DNA of 41,001 bases from Saprospiraceae bacterium (GCA_015490715.1 WFXH01000094.1:1-41001); one strand, 5' to 3'; shown: positions 1 to 9,670, counted from the first letter of the stretch. The notes: generated from the letters alone by a model not told the origin. Numbers and translations: made by a program.

Positions 1-68
1 ACCACAAATTCCCAAGACGATTATCCTGACGAAGAAGTAGTGCGAAAACCAATATCGACAGCGACAAT

Positions 69-99
69 AAAAAGGACTGTCAGACGGCAGTCCTTTTTT
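69..99 (+). terminator. Rho-independent terminator of an upstream gene
   Basis: A perfect 11-bp stem (AAAAAGGACTG at 69-79 pairing with 88-98), an 8-nt loop and a run of T. The A run on the left arm makes it usable from the opposite strand too. The gene it serves lies mostly outside the window. One + frame stops at 38-40 and could be its last 12 codons, but another frame is open through the hairpin, so I do not call a CDS here. Confidence 0.8.
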
Positions 100-151
100 A
101 TTTTTGTAGATCATAGTGCGATGAACGTATCTGTAAAATAGAACTATATCG

Positions 152-3100
152 ATGTTGCGAAGAAGTGGGCTCATCGTATGCGGGATGTTATTGGGGCTTT
201 CGTTGTTCGCATGGAGATTACGCGTTGACCGTCCAAGCTATATCGATGGAGGGCAGCCATCCCAAAGGCTGTTTGAATCGATCCCGAAAGACCGCACTGG
301 TGTAGACTTTGTCAATGCCCTCAGCCCGCGTATGGACACGCGTCACAACTTGTTCGACTTCGATTACTACTACAATGGCGGCGGAGTAGCTCTTGCAGAT
401 TTTAATAACGATGGTCTAGTGGATATCTTTTTCTGCGGTAATGAAGTATCGGATCGCCTGTACTACAACCGCGGAAACTGGCAGTTTGAAGACGTCTCCG
501 AAGCTTCTGGCATATTAAAAGGGGAAGGATGGTCTAATGGCGTAACCGTCGTCGACATCAATGGCGATGGCTGGATGGATATCTATGTATGCCGCGGAGG
601 ACCCGATACGGGCACGGTGAGGAAAAACGCCCTCTACATCAATCACAACGGCAAATACTTCGAAGAGCGTGCCGAGGAATATGGCTTAGATGACAACGGA
701 CTATCGACCCAAGCCGTCTTTTTTGATTACGATCGCGATGGCGATCAGGATTGCTTCGTGCTCAACGAAAACGATTATTACGGCCTCCCACCGATCGACT
801 TTTTCAATACAGTCGGCTTGGATAGCCAACGATTTCATACAGCCTCCTCACATCTTTATGAAAATATTGGGGGGATGTATCGCGATGTGACGGCAAGGGC
901 TGGACTATTAAAGCCGACCTTCGGCCTCGGTGTTCTGGTTGTCGATATCAATCGAGATGGTTGGTGGGACCTCTATGTAGCCAACGATTATTTTATCCCC
1001 GACATGGTTTGGATTAATCAGCGTGATGGCACTTTTCGCGATGAGGCCAGAGAGCGCATCAAGCAGATGGTCTTTTATGGGATGGGACTCGATGCCGGAG
1101 ATCTCGACAACGACGGTGATGAAGATATCTACGTACTCGACATGGCTTACGGCGACCACTATCGATCGAAGAAGCTCATGCGCTCGATGAATGTCGACAA
1201 TTTTCGACTACTGGTTCGTGGCCTTCGCTTTCCCTATCAGTACATGTACAATGCCCTCTTGATGAACAATGGGAGCGGGTACTTTGATAATGTGGCGCAC
1301 TATGCGGGAGTGGCGAAGACGGGTTGGAGTTGGGCTGCACTCATTGAAGATATTGACGGCGATGGACTAAAGGATATCCTTGTCACTACGGGATACCGGC
1401 GCTATGCGCTGGACAACGATTTTCAATTGAAAGTGCTTGCGGCCAAGAGGCAATACGGAGGTAAGGTGCCCCTACACGTCAAAGAAGACCTTTACAACTC
1501 CATGTGGAGCGAGACCTATCCCAACATTGCCTATAGGAATATGGGAAATATGACCTTCGCTGATGTGTCGGACGAGTGGGGGTTTGCACTGTCGGGTTTT
1601 TCCAATGGAGCTGCCCTCGGCGATCTCGACAACGATGGGGATCTCGATATCGTCGTCAACAACATCGACCACGACGCCTATCTGCTTAAGAACAACCATC
1701 GCGAAAAGAGGGCATCCCGATTTCTCACCGTCGTCTTATCCGGTAAGTTGCGTAACCATCGTCCAACAGTCACAGTGTACACTGGACAGCAGCGCCTGCA
1801 CAAACAAATACGACGCGTACGGGGGTATTTTTCGTGTTCGCAACCCGTTGCGTATTTCGGCCTCGGCAATATCGATCGAGTCGATAGTCTGGTGTTGGAG
1901 TGGGAAGATGGTACGACTTGCGTATGGGTCGACCCTCCAATAGATACTGTCTATCGGGTAGACGAAAAGTGCACAGATAGAAAGCAATTGGTGCGAGCGG
2001 ACGTCGATACCGTTTCAGTTTTTAAGCAAATACCTGCTGAACGAATAGGTCTGACCTATCGGCATGTCGAAGATCCCTATGATGATTTCCAACGAGAGAT
2101 TTTGTTGCCGTACAAGCAGTCGACCTTAGGGCCACCTATAGCGGTGGGCGATGTCAACGGCGATGGTTGGCAAGATGTGTTGATTGGGGGGGCGCATGGC
2201 CAAGCTCTCCAGCTCTACCTCAACGAGGGAAATCGCTTTCGGCTACAGGATGTGGAGGCTTTTCAGCTGGAGGCGGCATATGAAGATGGAGGACTTTGTC
2301 TTGTGGATCTCGATCGCGACGGAGATTTAGACCTCTATGTGGTCTCTGCGGGAAACAGTCTGCCCCAGGGGCATCCGATGTATCGCGATCGCTGTTATCT
2401 CAATGACGGCCATGGAGGTTTTACACGATGGCATGCCGTGCGTGCTCCGCGCGGCGTGTATTCAGGTACGAGTGTAGCCGCATTGGATATCGATGGCGAT
2501 GGTTGGATGGACATAGTGGTGGGCAACCGCATCATACCGCAGCATTACCCTGCTGCAGCTCCTTCGTATGTATTGCGCAATACGGGGGATTCGCTGATCG
2601 ACTACACGGAGCAGTGGGCTCCGCAGTGGTCCCAGATCGGTATTGTCAATGATCTTACTGCGGTGGATTTTAATGCTGATAGGCGAACCGATATCGTCGC
2701 GGTCGTCGAGTGGGGTCCTCCCGTGTTTTTTGTCAATACGGGAAGCGGCCTACAGCGTACCCGATTTTTTGATGAAAGAATGTTGTACGGGTGGTGGTGG
2801 TCGGTTACTCCTGTAGATCTCAACAGTGATTCGTACATCGATTTTATACTAGGCAATGTCGGTCTCAATACCAAGTACAAGGCCAGCAGAGAAAAGCCCT
2901 TTTTGGTGTATGCCGGCGATGTGGACAGCAATGCCACCTGGGACCTCGTGCTCGCCTATTACGAGGGTGAGCGATGCGTGCCCGTGCGCGGCCGGGAGTG
3001 CAGCAGTCAGCAAATGCCCTTTATCTTGGAGAAATTTCCCACCTACGAGGCCTTTGCCAGAGCCGAAGTGTACGATATCCTCGGGGAGGATACTACCAGG

Positions 3101-3493
3101 CTGCTGCACAAGGAGATCCGAGAGTTTCGCTCCATGTACATGATTAATCAAGGAGGCAAGGGGTTTGAAATACACCCACTGCCCTGGCAGGCACAGCTTT
3201 TTCCTCTCATGGATGTCGTCCAGGGGGATTGGAATCGAGACGGCAAGTACGATTTTATACTCATCGGCAACGAATTCAATACGGAAGTGGAGACACCGCG
3301 ATGGGATGCGGGCTATGGCGTGGTCCTCAGTTGGGAAGGGAGCAAAGGCTTTGAGGTATGGGATGTACAAAGTTCAGGCATCTATCTGTTTGGCAATTAT
3401 AAAAAATGCGTAACTTTGAATACACAATTCGGCGAAGTATTGCTCTTCGTCCAAAATAACGGACCGCTGAGCATCTATGCATGGCACAAGTGA
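152..3493 (+). CDS. Secreted VCBS/FG-GAP repeat protein with ASPIC/UnbV domain
   Basis: A 1113-residue exported protein of the CRTAC1/UnbV type. A basic N-terminus and hydrophobic stretch (about residues 6-21) act as signal peptide or anchor. At least 14 calcium-binding-like loops of the form DxNxDGxxD are visible at about residues 83, 135, 192, 265, 317, 399, 492, 667, 718, 779, 839, 889, 924 and 1026; the loops at 839, 889 and 924 are degenerate. Such loops are typical of integrin-like beta-propellers. Between the two propeller halves, at about 530-600, lies an ASPIC/UnbV segment (VTVYTGQQ, then YFGLGNIDRVDSLVLEW). Long proteins of this plan are common in Bacteroidota and sit at the cell surface or periplasm; their substrates are mostly unknown. 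No sorting domain is evident at the C-terminus. Family assignment is firm; function is not. Confidence 0.9.
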   Translation: MLRRSGLIVCGMLLGLSLFAWRLRVDRPSYIDGGQPSQRLFESIPKDRTGVDFVNALSPRMDTRHNLFDFDYYYNGGGVALADFNNDGLVDIFFCGNEVSDRLYYNRGNWQFEDVSEASGILKGEGWSNGVTVVDINGDGWMDIYVCRGGPDTGTVRKNALYINHNGKYFEERAEEYGLDDNGLSTQAVFFDYDRDGDQDCFVLNENDYYGLPPIDFFNTVGLDSQRFHTASSHLYENIGGMYRDVTARAGLLKPTFGLGVLVVDINRDGWWDLYVANDYFIPDMVWINQRDGTFRDEARERIKQMVFYGMGLDAGDLDNDGDEDIYVLDMAYGDHYRSKKLMRSMNVDNFRLLVRGLRFPYQYMYNALLMNNGSGYFDNVAHYAGVAKTGWSWAALIEDIDGDGLKDILVTTGYRRYALDNDFQLKVLAAKRQYGGKVPLHVKEDLYNSMWSETYPNIAYRNMGNMTFADVSDEWGFALSGFSNGAALGDLDNDGDLDIVVNNIDHDAYLLKNNHREKRASRFLTVVLSGKLRNHRPTVTVYTGQQRLHKQIRRVRGYFSCSQPVAYFGLGNIDRVDSLVLEWEDGTTCVWVDPPIDTVYRVDEKCTDRKQLVRADVDTVSVFKQIPAERIGLTYRHVEDPYDDFQREILLPYKQSTLGPPIAVGDVNGDGWQDVLIGGAHGQALQLYLNEGNRFRLQDVEAFQLEAAYEDGGLCLVDLDRDGDLDLYVVSAGNSLPQGHPMYRDRCYLNDGHGGFTRWHAVRAPRGVYSGTSVAALDIDGDGWMDIVVGNRIIPQHYPAAAPSYVLRNTGDSLIDYTEQWAPQWSQIGIVNDLTAVDFNADRRTDIVAVVEWGPPVFFVNTGSGLQRTRFFDERMLYGWWWSVTPVDLNSDSYIDFILGNVGLNTKYKASREKPFLVYAGDVDSNATWDLVLAYYEGERCVPVRGRECSSQQMPFILEKFPTYEAFARAEVYDILGEDTTRLLHKEIREFRSMYMINQGGKGFEIHPLPWQAQLFPLMDVVQGDWNRDGKYDFILIGNEFNTEVETPRWDAGYGVVLSWEGSKGFEVWDVQSSGIYLFGNYKKCVTLNTQFGEVLLFVQNNGPLSIYAWHK

Positions 3494-3498
3494 TGGTC

Positions 3499-3517
3499 AA
3501 AAATACAGTGTATTTTT
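3499..3517 (+). terminator. A/T-rich hairpin, possible weak terminator
   Basis: AAAAATAC and GTATTTTT form an 8-bp stem around a 3-nt loop just after the stop of the VCBS gene. The right arm ends in five T. The stem has few GC pairs, so termination may be partial. Confidence 0.35.
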
Positions 3518-3546
3518 AGGCGTTAAATGATTTAAAGGAAGATCGT

Positions 3547-4593
3547 ATGATGCGCAGAATTACCACTACGTTGATGACACTGGGATTTGCGATGCAAGTG
3601 TGGGCGCAAGACATTCATTTTTCGCAATTTTATATGGCACCGCTGGATTTGAATCCTGCGCTGACGGGAGTGATGAACTGCAAGATGCGCTTTGCCGCAA
3701 ACATGCGCAATCAGTGGTGGCCCATCCTCCAAGCCGACGCCTACAATACGGTGATGATCAGCTACGATCAAAAGGTGCCGGTGGGGCGATACGATTACTT
3801 CGGCTTTGGCGGAAATCTCTGGCGAGATGCGGCGGGTGAGCTCAATTTTGCAACCATCCAATTTCGCGCTTCGGGCTCGTACAGCAAGCGCTTGGGTGGG
3901 GATCGCCACACGGCGCATTACTTAGTGTTTGGCATTAATGGAGGATTGGCGCAGCGGTCTATAGACTTTCAAAATGCGCGATGGGGTAGCCAACACGACG
4001 GCAAGGGAGGCTGGGATCCCAATGCGCCGCCAGAGCCCTTAGACGGCATCAATACCAATTTCCTCTTTACGGATCTCTCGGTAGGAGCGCTCTGGTACAG
4101 CATATATAACGGAGGGAGAGAAAGTTTCTTCATCGGAATAGCGATGAGTCATCTCGATCAGGCCAATGTCTCCTTTTACCGCACTGAGGTAGCCCCACTG
4201 TATTCGAAGCTCACCGTACACGCAGGAGGCGAAATACGCATGAACCGCAGTACTTCCCTTGTTCCGGGCATTGTCTATTTCGACCAGGGGCCCTCATGGG
4301 AAGTCAATGGAGGTACGAATGTGCGCTTCATACTTTCGGATCGCAAGTGGGATAAACAATCGTTCGATGTGGGGGTGTGGGCACGCGTGTCCAACGGCCA
4401 AGACAATCCTACCTTTGATGCGATTATTCTCACTGGGCGCTTTGATTTTAACAATTACGGAGTGGGATTAAGCTACGATATCAATACTTCGAGCCTGCGT
4501 CAGGCCAATGCAGCCAATAACGCCGTCGAGCTCTCCCTGGTGTATCAAATCTGTGCGCCTGAACGCAGAGGGGTCTATTGCCCCAACTTCTAA
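3547..4593 (+). CDS. PorP/SprF family type IX secretion system membrane protein
   Basis: A 348-residue outer-membrane protein of the PorP/SprF family, linked in Bacteroidota to type IX secretion and gliding. A signal peptide ends near AQDIHFSQFY; this start, with 'FSQFYMAPLDLNPALTG', is the hallmark of the family. The rest alternates aromatic and polar residues as expected for beta strands (for example YLVFGINGGLAQRSIDF and FGFGGNLWRDAAGEL). Length matches the usual 300-350. Two ATGs stand side by side at 3547 and 3550; I keep the first. The gene stands alone between a weak hairpin and a strong terminator, without gldKLMN neighbours, so it is probably one of several paralogs that handle particular cargo. 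That last point is inference. Confidence 0.93.
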   Translation: MMRRITTTLMTLGFAMQVWAQDIHFSQFYMAPLDLNPALTGVMNCKMRFAANMRNQWWPILQADAYNTVMISYDQKVPVGRYDYFGFGGNLWRDAAGELNFATIQFRASGSYSKRLGGDRHTAHYLVFGINGGLAQRSIDFQNARWGSQHDGKGGWDPNAPPEPLDGINTNFLFTDLSVGALWYSIYNGGRESFFIGIAMSHLDQANVSFYRTEVAPLYSKLTVHAGGEIRMNRSTSLVPGIVYFDQGPSWEVNGGTNVRFILSDRKWDKQSFDVGVWARVSNGQDNPTFDAIILTGRFDFNNYGVGLSYDINTSSLRQANAANNAVELSLVYQICAPERRGVYCPNF

Positions 4594-4614
4594 GGACCGA
4601 GATTTAATTCGATG

Positions 4615-4625
4615 TATGAAATGGT
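4615..4625 (+). repeat. Interspersed word TATGAAATGGT, copy 1
   Basis: Exact copy in the gap after the PorP/SprF gene, preceded by G and directly abutting the terminator stem. Confidence 0.7.
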
Positions 4626-4662
4626 AGAGGGGAAATTGTACATGCAGTTTCCCCTCTTTTTT
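4626..4662 (+). terminator. Rho-independent terminator after the PorP/SprF gene
   Basis: AGAGGGGAAA (4626-4635) pairs with TTTCCCCTCT (4648-4657) around a 12-nt loop, followed by five further T. It lies 32 nt after the stop codon. Confidence 0.88.
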
Positions 4663-4712
4663 GATGGGGCAGGGATGAGAGGAAAAGCCATAAAGGGTTT
4701 AAAACTGCTTGT

Positions 4713-7700
4713 ATGAAAAGTACAACTTGGGGCATTGTGTGCGGGCTGTGGACTGTGATCTTTTTTTCAGGGTGTGAAATAATAGCACAGATCGATACGA
4801 GTGTGTTTAGTGCCGTGGAGTGGCGGTGTGTGGGGCCGTGGCGTGGAGGTAGGTCGTGCGCAGTGGCGGGTATTCCCGGCGAAGATCAGCGATTCTATTT
4901 TGGTGCGACAGGAGGAGGAGTGTGGATGACCGACAACGGAGGTAAGACATGGAAAAACCTATCGGATGGATATTTTGGAGGATCTATTGGAGCGATCGCC
5001 ATTGCTCCGTCGGATGAAAACGTCATCTACGTCGGCCAGGGAGAGCAAACGCTACGGGGAAATGTCAGCTCGGGATTTGGCGTGTGGAAGTCGGAAGATG
5101 GAGGGATGAGTTGGAAGCATATGGGCTTAGACAAGACGCGTCACATCGCCCGCATCCGCGTGCATCCCGACAATCCCGACATTGTTTACGTTGCGGCCAT
5201 CGGCAATTTGTGGAAGAACAATCCTGAGCGCGGAGTGTACAAGTCGACCGATGGTGGCAAGACGTGGAGAAAAGTACTATATATCAACGACTCGGTGGGC
5301 ATAGCGGATCTGTGTATGGATCCGACCAACCCGCGTATCCTCTATGCCAGCTCGTGGTACGTACGCCGTACTCCTTACAGTTTTATAAGTGGCGGCCCAG
5401 GTTCGGGCCTGTGGAAAAGTACCGACGGGGGTGAAACTTGGGAAAACATTACCGAAAACAAAGGGCTGCCCAAAGGAGTATGGGGAATAAGCGGTGTTGC
5501 TGCAAGTGGGGCGAAGCGTGGACGCGTGTGGGCGATCATTGAAAATGCGGAGGGAGGCCTCTTCCTGTCGGACGATTACGGCAAGACCTGGAAGCGCGTC
5601 AACGACGACCGCAAAATACGACAACGTGCATGGTATTACTCGCGTATCTATGCAGATCCCATCCACCCCGAGGTGGTCTATGTGCTCAATGTGCACTTTT
5701 ACAAATCGATCGATGGGGGCAAGACACTACAGCGCATAGGTACTCCCCACGGCGATCACCACGACCTGTGGATCGACCCCCTCAATCCCGACCATCTCAT
5801 CATCGCCGATGACGGCGGTGCACAGGTCAGCCACAACGGGGGAAAGGACTGGACGGATTATCACAACCAGCCGACGGGACAATTTTATCGCGTCACTGTC
5901 GACAGTGCGTTTCCCTTTCGCATCTACGCGGCACAGCAAGACAACAGCACGGTGCGTATCCGCCATCGCTCATATCATCATGCCATCACCAGGGATGATT
6001 GGGAGCCGTCGGCAGGTGGAGAATCGGCCTACCTGGCGCCGGATCCCAAAGACAACGACATTGTCTATGGTGGGAGTTATGGTGGCTTTTTGACGCGCTA
6101 TAACCATCGCCTACGACGCCACCGCGCAGTGAGCGTGTGGCCGGATAATCCACTCGGCTATGGAGTGGAGGCGATGAAATACCGATTTAACTGGAATTTT
6201 CCCGTGTTCTTTTCCCGCCACGATCCCAATAAGCTCTACGTCTGCTCACATGTAGTACACCTCAGTACGGATGGGGGAGAGACGTGGGAGGTCATCAGTC
6301 CGGATCTCACCACGGCCGATAGTTCGAAGATGGGCCCATCGGGAGGGCCAATAACCAAGGACAACACCTCAGTAGAATACTATTGTACGATTGCTTCGGC
6401 AGCAGAATCACCTGTCAAGGAGGGCGTTCTCTGGACGGGCTCCGATGATGGAAAGGTGTTTGTACGTCGCAGCTATGCATCATCTTGGGAGGATGTCACG
6501 CCGAAGGGCTTACTTCCCATGACGCTCATCAATAGTGTGGAACCCTCGCCCCACGATAGCGCAACCTGTACCATTGCAGCCACGGCTTATAAGACCGGCG
6601 ATTACACTCCGATGATTTACCGAACGAAGGACTTCGGTCGGCATTGGAAAAATATTGCGCATGGGATACCTGCCGAACACTTCGTACGCGTGGTGCGCGA
6701 AGACCCCGAAGTGCGTGGCTTGCTCTACGCCGGCACCGAATACGGCATCTATGCCTCCTGGGATGAGGGGCGTACCTGGCATTCCATACAGCTCAATCTA
6801 CCAGAAGTGCCCATTACGGATATGGTGATAGTTGGTCCGCATTTAGTTATCTCTACTCAGGGGCGAGCACTCTGGATCATCGACGACCTGACGCCGATAC
6901 GCCATGCAGCTGCGGTGAGTGGCGTGCACAAACACTACCTCTTCCCTCCCAAGACGACTTACCGCATGCCGGGAGGGCAGGCCAAAAATCCGCGCAATGC
7001 TGGCCGCAATCATCCCAACGGCGCGATGATCTATTACTACTTAGCGAAGGACAGCCTGACAAAGGAAGATACCGTCAAATTGTGTTTTTACACCAGCGAA
7101 GATAGCCTCATCCGCTGCTTTTCAACACATGCCAAGGGACATCGAATGGGTAAACTCAAGGCCAAAGCGGGAAGCAATCTCTTCGTTTGGGATATGCGGA
7201 ATCCGCCGGCATACAAGCCCAAAGATATGATCCTCTGGTGGTCGAGCCTGCGCGGTCCGCGCATTTTACCGGGTAGGTATCGCGTGCGGTTAATGGTAGA
7301 TCAGGACACATTGATGCGCGATTTCGTGGTAGAAGCCGACAAAAACACAGAGGCATCCCTCGAGGAGATGAAGGCTCAGTACGATTTCATAAGACAAAAC
7401 AACGATGTGTTGGACAGCATGCACCGCATCATTGATGAGATCCGCCAGATACGGGATGCCCTTCGTGCGGTCAAAAAGCGCGTGCAAGACCATCCGAATT
7501 ACGCGCAATTCGACTCCCTTGCACATCGAATCGACAGCATAACGCGCTATGTCGAAGAGAGCCTTTATCAGACTCGGTTGAAGAGCTTTCAAGATCCCCT
7601 CAACTATCCCATAAAGCTCAACAACAAGCTGGCACATCTCAATGCGTTGATCGAAATGAACGATTTTGGACCGACGCAATCGATGCGAGAGGTGCAACAA

Positions 7701-7832
7701 GAGCTCATTCGAAAAGCGCGGGAACTCTTTAAAATATACAAGCGGTGTAAGCAGCGCGATGTCGAAGCATTAAATGAGTGGTTATGGAAACAACGGGTGC
7801 GCGTAGTGTTTCCCGTAGCGGGGGAAGATTGA
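4713..7832 (+). CDS. VPS10/sortilin-like Asp-box beta-propeller protein, exported
   Basis: A 1039-residue exported protein of the widespread 'glycosyl hydrolase / VPS10 domain' family of Bacteroidota. The first 21 residues form a hydrophobic signal ending in FFSGC, a plausible lipobox with Cys21; cleavage by signal peptidase I after IIAQ is an alternative. At least ten Asp-box motifs (S/TxDxGxTW type) occur at about residues 73, 127, 178, 236, 286, 332, 373, 518, 638 and 682, giving a sortilin-like or sialidase-like propeller. After a beta region, residues about 870-1010 are strongly helical and charged, probably coiled coil. Catalytic sialidase residues are not evident, so the enzyme label often attached to this family should be treated with caution. 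The tail overlaps the next gene by 4 nt, suggesting co-translation. Confidence 0.85.
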   Translation: MKSTTWGIVCGLWTVIFFSGCEIIAQIDTSVFSAVEWRCVGPWRGGRSCAVAGIPGEDQRFYFGATGGGVWMTDNGGKTWKNLSDGYFGGSIGAIAIAPSDENVIYVGQGEQTLRGNVSSGFGVWKSEDGGMSWKHMGLDKTRHIARIRVHPDNPDIVYVAAIGNLWKNNPERGVYKSTDGGKTWRKVLYINDSVGIADLCMDPTNPRILYASSWYVRRTPYSFISGGPGSGLWKSTDGGETWENITENKGLPKGVWGISGVAASGAKRGRVWAIIENAEGGLFLSDDYGKTWKRVNDDRKIRQRAWYYSRIYADPIHPEVVYVLNVHFYKSIDGGKTLQRIGTPHGDHHDLWIDPLNPDHLIIADDGGAQVSHNGGKDWTDYHNQPTGQFYRVTVDSAFPFRIYAAQQDNSTVRIRHRSYHHAITRDDWEPSAGGESAYLAPDPKDNDIVYGGSYGGFLTRYNHRLRRHRAVSVWPDNPLGYGVEAMKYRFNWNFPVFFSRHDPNKLYVCSHVVHLSTDGGETWEVISPDLTTADSSKMGPSGGPITKDNTSVEYYCTIASAAESPVKEGVLWTGSDDGKVFVRRSYASSWEDVTPKGLLPMTLINSVEPSPHDSATCTIAATAYKTGDYTPMIYRTKDFGRHWKNIAHGIPAEHFVRVVREDPEVRGLLYAGTEYGIYASWDEGRTWHSIQLNLPEVPITDMVIVGPHLVISTQGRALWIIDDLTPIRHAAAVSGVHKHYLFPPKTTYRMPGGQAKNPRNAGRNHPNGAMIYYYLAKDSLTKEDTVKLCFYTSEDSLIRCFSTHAKGHRMGKLKAKAGSNLFVWDMRNPPAYKPKDMILWWSSLRGPRILPGRYRVRLMVDQDTLMRDFVVEADKNTEASLEEMKAQYDFIRQNNDVLDSMHRIIDEIRQIRDALRAVKKRVQDHPNYAQFDSLAHRIDSITRYVEESLYQTRLKSFQDPLNYPIKLNNKLAHLNALIEMNDFGPTQSMREVQQELIRKARELFKIYKRCKQRDVEALNEWLWKQRVRVVFPVAGED
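7381..7391 (-). repeat. Interspersed word, TATGAAATCGT variant
   Basis: ACGATTTCATA on the + strand, inside the Asp-box gene where it encodes part of YDFIR. Confidence 0.45.
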
Positions 7833-8653
7833 GGGTACGTACATGGAGCGCATTTTTGGTAGCAACTCTCTTCCTGGGCTTCTGCTTCAACTGTAGTGGA
7901 CATTCGGCTGTCGCACCGAAGCTTTTGCCGTTGTACGGAGATACCGTAGAGGCCTTTAAGTACAGCCGACACATGTACTTCGTGCCGTGTAGCTGCGGGG
8001 ATAGCCTGCAGGTCACTGTAGAGGACGCGCCACGGTGGGTGCGGCTTGAGCAATGGTGTGATACGCTGTATCGGCTCATCATCAACGCACCGGAGGAAAA
8101 CCATGCCTATTATACAGTCAAGTTACAATTGGTAGACAGGGATGGTCAGATATGGGAGAGAGATTCGGTGGTGGTGTACGTACGAAGGCCGTATGCACGG
8201 TTTTACATCATCGAAAATCCGCGATTTTGGCGTGCCTTGCTCAAGCACCTCGATGTAGGCGACCTGGTGGTCGTGCGCGGTGATAGCTTTCCGCGGCTCA
8301 CCATTGAAGGGTTGCGGAAAAAGGCCGTGTATATTCGGCCAGAATCGGGCTATAAAGGTCGCATACGGGGCTTTGATATCTATCTCAGTAGTGGCATCGA
8401 CATTGCGGGATTTGAGTTTGTGCGCGATACGAATCCCGCAGTGTTTGTGGGAGCACAAAGTAGCCGCATGCGTTTCCATCACAATGTTTTTCACGCACGC
8501 ATGGGGGATAGAGATACAGTACCAGCCCTCCAAATACAGGGTAGCGAATTAAGGGTCGACTTCAATGCCCATCATTCTCCGCTCCACGGCGCGGACCTTT
8601 CACCGACGGTTAAGGTGGAGCACAATTATCGACTCTGTGCGGAGAATCGTTAG
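7829..8653 (+). CDS. Putative lipoprotein with short parallel beta-helix-like region
   Basis: I place the start at TTG 7829, which overlaps the upstream TGA as TTGA and gives a clean signal, RVRTWSAFLVATLFLGFCFNC, with a lipobox-like end and purine-rich GGGGGAAGA just upstream. An ATG at 7778 is open in the same frame but would overlap the previous gene by 55 nt and add a 17-residue basic tail before the signal; it is the alternative. Of about 275 residues, the first third resembles a cadherin or Ig-like strand domain (DAPRWVRL, YYTVKLQLVDRDG). From about residue 130, LKHLDVGDLVVVRGD, then 'FDIYLSSGIDIAGFEFV' and 'RMRFHHNVFHA', read like the first coils of chondroitinase-B/pectate-lyase beta-helices. 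Such enzymes are usually much longer, so this may be a binding protein or a shortened relative. Specific function unknown. Confidence 0.7.
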   Translation: MRVRTWSAFLVATLFLGFCFNCSGHSAVAPKLLPLYGDTVEAFKYSRHMYFVPCSCGDSLQVTVEDAPRWVRLEQWCDTLYRLIINAPEENHAYYTVKLQLVDRDGQIWERDSVVVYVRRPYARFYIIENPRFWRALLKHLDVGDLVVVRGDSFPRLTIEGLRKKAVYIRPESGYKGRIRGFDIYLSSGIDIAGFEFVRDTNPAVFVGAQSSRMRFHHNVFHARMGDRDTVPALQIQGSELRVDFNAHHSPLHGADLSPTVKVEHNYRLCAENR

Positions 8654-9318
8654 AGCGCGATTTTGAGCGATGGTGCGTACGATGGCTGGGTGTAGGTCTG
8701 CGGGACGGCTCCAGGGATGGCTTCCATGGCCAGCCGACGTTCGTGCAAGGTTTGGAGTACGAGTGGAAGGGCGGCGGAGAGGTTGCTCCATGCCTTGGGC
8801 GAATCGTGAAAGACGATGATGGAACCGCTCTTGGCATGGTCGAGAACGTTTTTAGCACACTGATCGGCATCGACATGGGGGTCGAAGTCACCGCTCATGA
8901 CATCCCACATGATGATTTTGTAATGGCGCAGGAGGTATTGGGCCTGACGTGGCTTGAGCTTGCCATAAGGGGGGCGAAATAGGTTGGTTTGCAGCAGATG
9001 TTGTGCGCGTTTGATATCCATCAGGTAACTCGTGTCATCGGTGGTCCAACCTGACGGATGGCTATAGCTATGGTTACCGATAGCGTGGCCGCGCTTGCGA
9101 ATCTCTTCTACATAATGGGGAAAGCGTTCTGCCTGACGGCCGACGCAGAAAAACGTCGCTTTGGCGTTCCACCGGTCGAGAAGGTCGAGAATCCAGGGGG
9201 TGTGTTGCGATGGCCCATCGTCGAAGGTCAGATACACCGTCTGCTCAGCGTCCTCGATGCGCCAGACAAAGCCCGGAAAGAGCTTCTGTACGACTTTTGG
9301 AATGTGCACAAAATACAT
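8650..9318 (-). CDS. Polysaccharide deacetylase (NodB homology, CE4)
   Basis: A 222-residue metal-dependent deacetylase of carbohydrate esterase family 4, which removes N- or O-acetyl groups from peptidoglycan or other polysaccharides. All CE4 motifs are visible: TFDDGP with Asp33-Asp34, the metal-binding HSYSH with His83 and His87, RPPYG at 115-119, WDVMSGDFD near 138-146, and IIVFHD with His171. Only a short N-terminal extension (FPGFVWR) precedes the fold and no clear signal peptide is seen, so it may be cytoplasmic or membrane associated. Its TAA and the TAG of the convergent lipoprotein gene share the four bases TTAG at 8650-8653. Substrate cannot be read from the sequence. Confidence 0.93.
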   Translation of the reverse strand: MYFVHIPKVVQKLFPGFVWRIEDAEQTVYLTFDDGPSQHTPWILDLLDRWNAKATFFCVGRQAERFPHYVEEIRKRGHAIGNHSYSHPSGWTTDDTSYLMDIKRAQHLLQTNLFRPPYGKLKPRQAQYLLRHYKIIMWDVMSGDFDPHVDADQCAKNVLDHAKSGSIIVFHDSPKAWSNLSAALPLVLQTLHERRLAMEAIPGAVPQTYTQPSYAPSLKIAL

Positions 9319-9375
9319 GGCATTACAAGTTTAAAACGTTCATGGGATTCATTGCCATCTTATATTTAGACGTAT

Positions 9376-9396
9376 AAAAAACCAAAAAAGTTTGGT
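9376..9396 (-). terminator. Possible - strand terminator upstream of the deacetylase gene
   Basis: On the - strand, ACCAAA, a CTTT loop and TTTGGT are followed by a run of T. The stem is only 6 bp with two GC pairs. If active it would end transcripts entering from 9740 before they reach the deacetylase start at 9318. Confidence 0.3.
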
Positions 9397-9634
9397 CAAC
9401 GCCTTGAAAAAATATTCAAGCAAGTTTGATATATAAAAAAGCTCCGTAATACGACGATTGTATACAAAAATGCTCCTTGTGTAAAACGCACAGCCCTTGA
9501 AAGGAGGCGTATTCAGGCGTTCGGCAATGGTACAGCAAACAGATTGGCGGCTTCATAGGAGTTAACGCACTCCTGGCTTTGGTATTGTCTCTGTAGAGAT
9601 CGTTTTGAAAAAATTTTTTCATTTTTCTACGGTA

Positions 9635-9645
9635 TATGAAATGGT
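9635..9645 (+). repeat. Interspersed word TATGAAATGGT, copy 2
   Basis: Exact copy in the gap upstream of gltX, 26 nt before the proposed -33 element. Confidence 0.7.
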
Positions 9646-9670
9646 CGATCGGATACGTAGGCAACCAAGC

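Noticed and set aside
1-40. Possible C-terminus of an upstream gene (stop at 38-40)
   Set aside because: Two + frames are open at the edge, one to 40 and one to 142, and too few codons are visible to choose between them.
300-3300. Recurring near-identical DNA segments in the VCBS gene as DNA repeats
   Set aside because: They are the codons of the DxNxDGxxD calcium loops, explained by the protein repeats.
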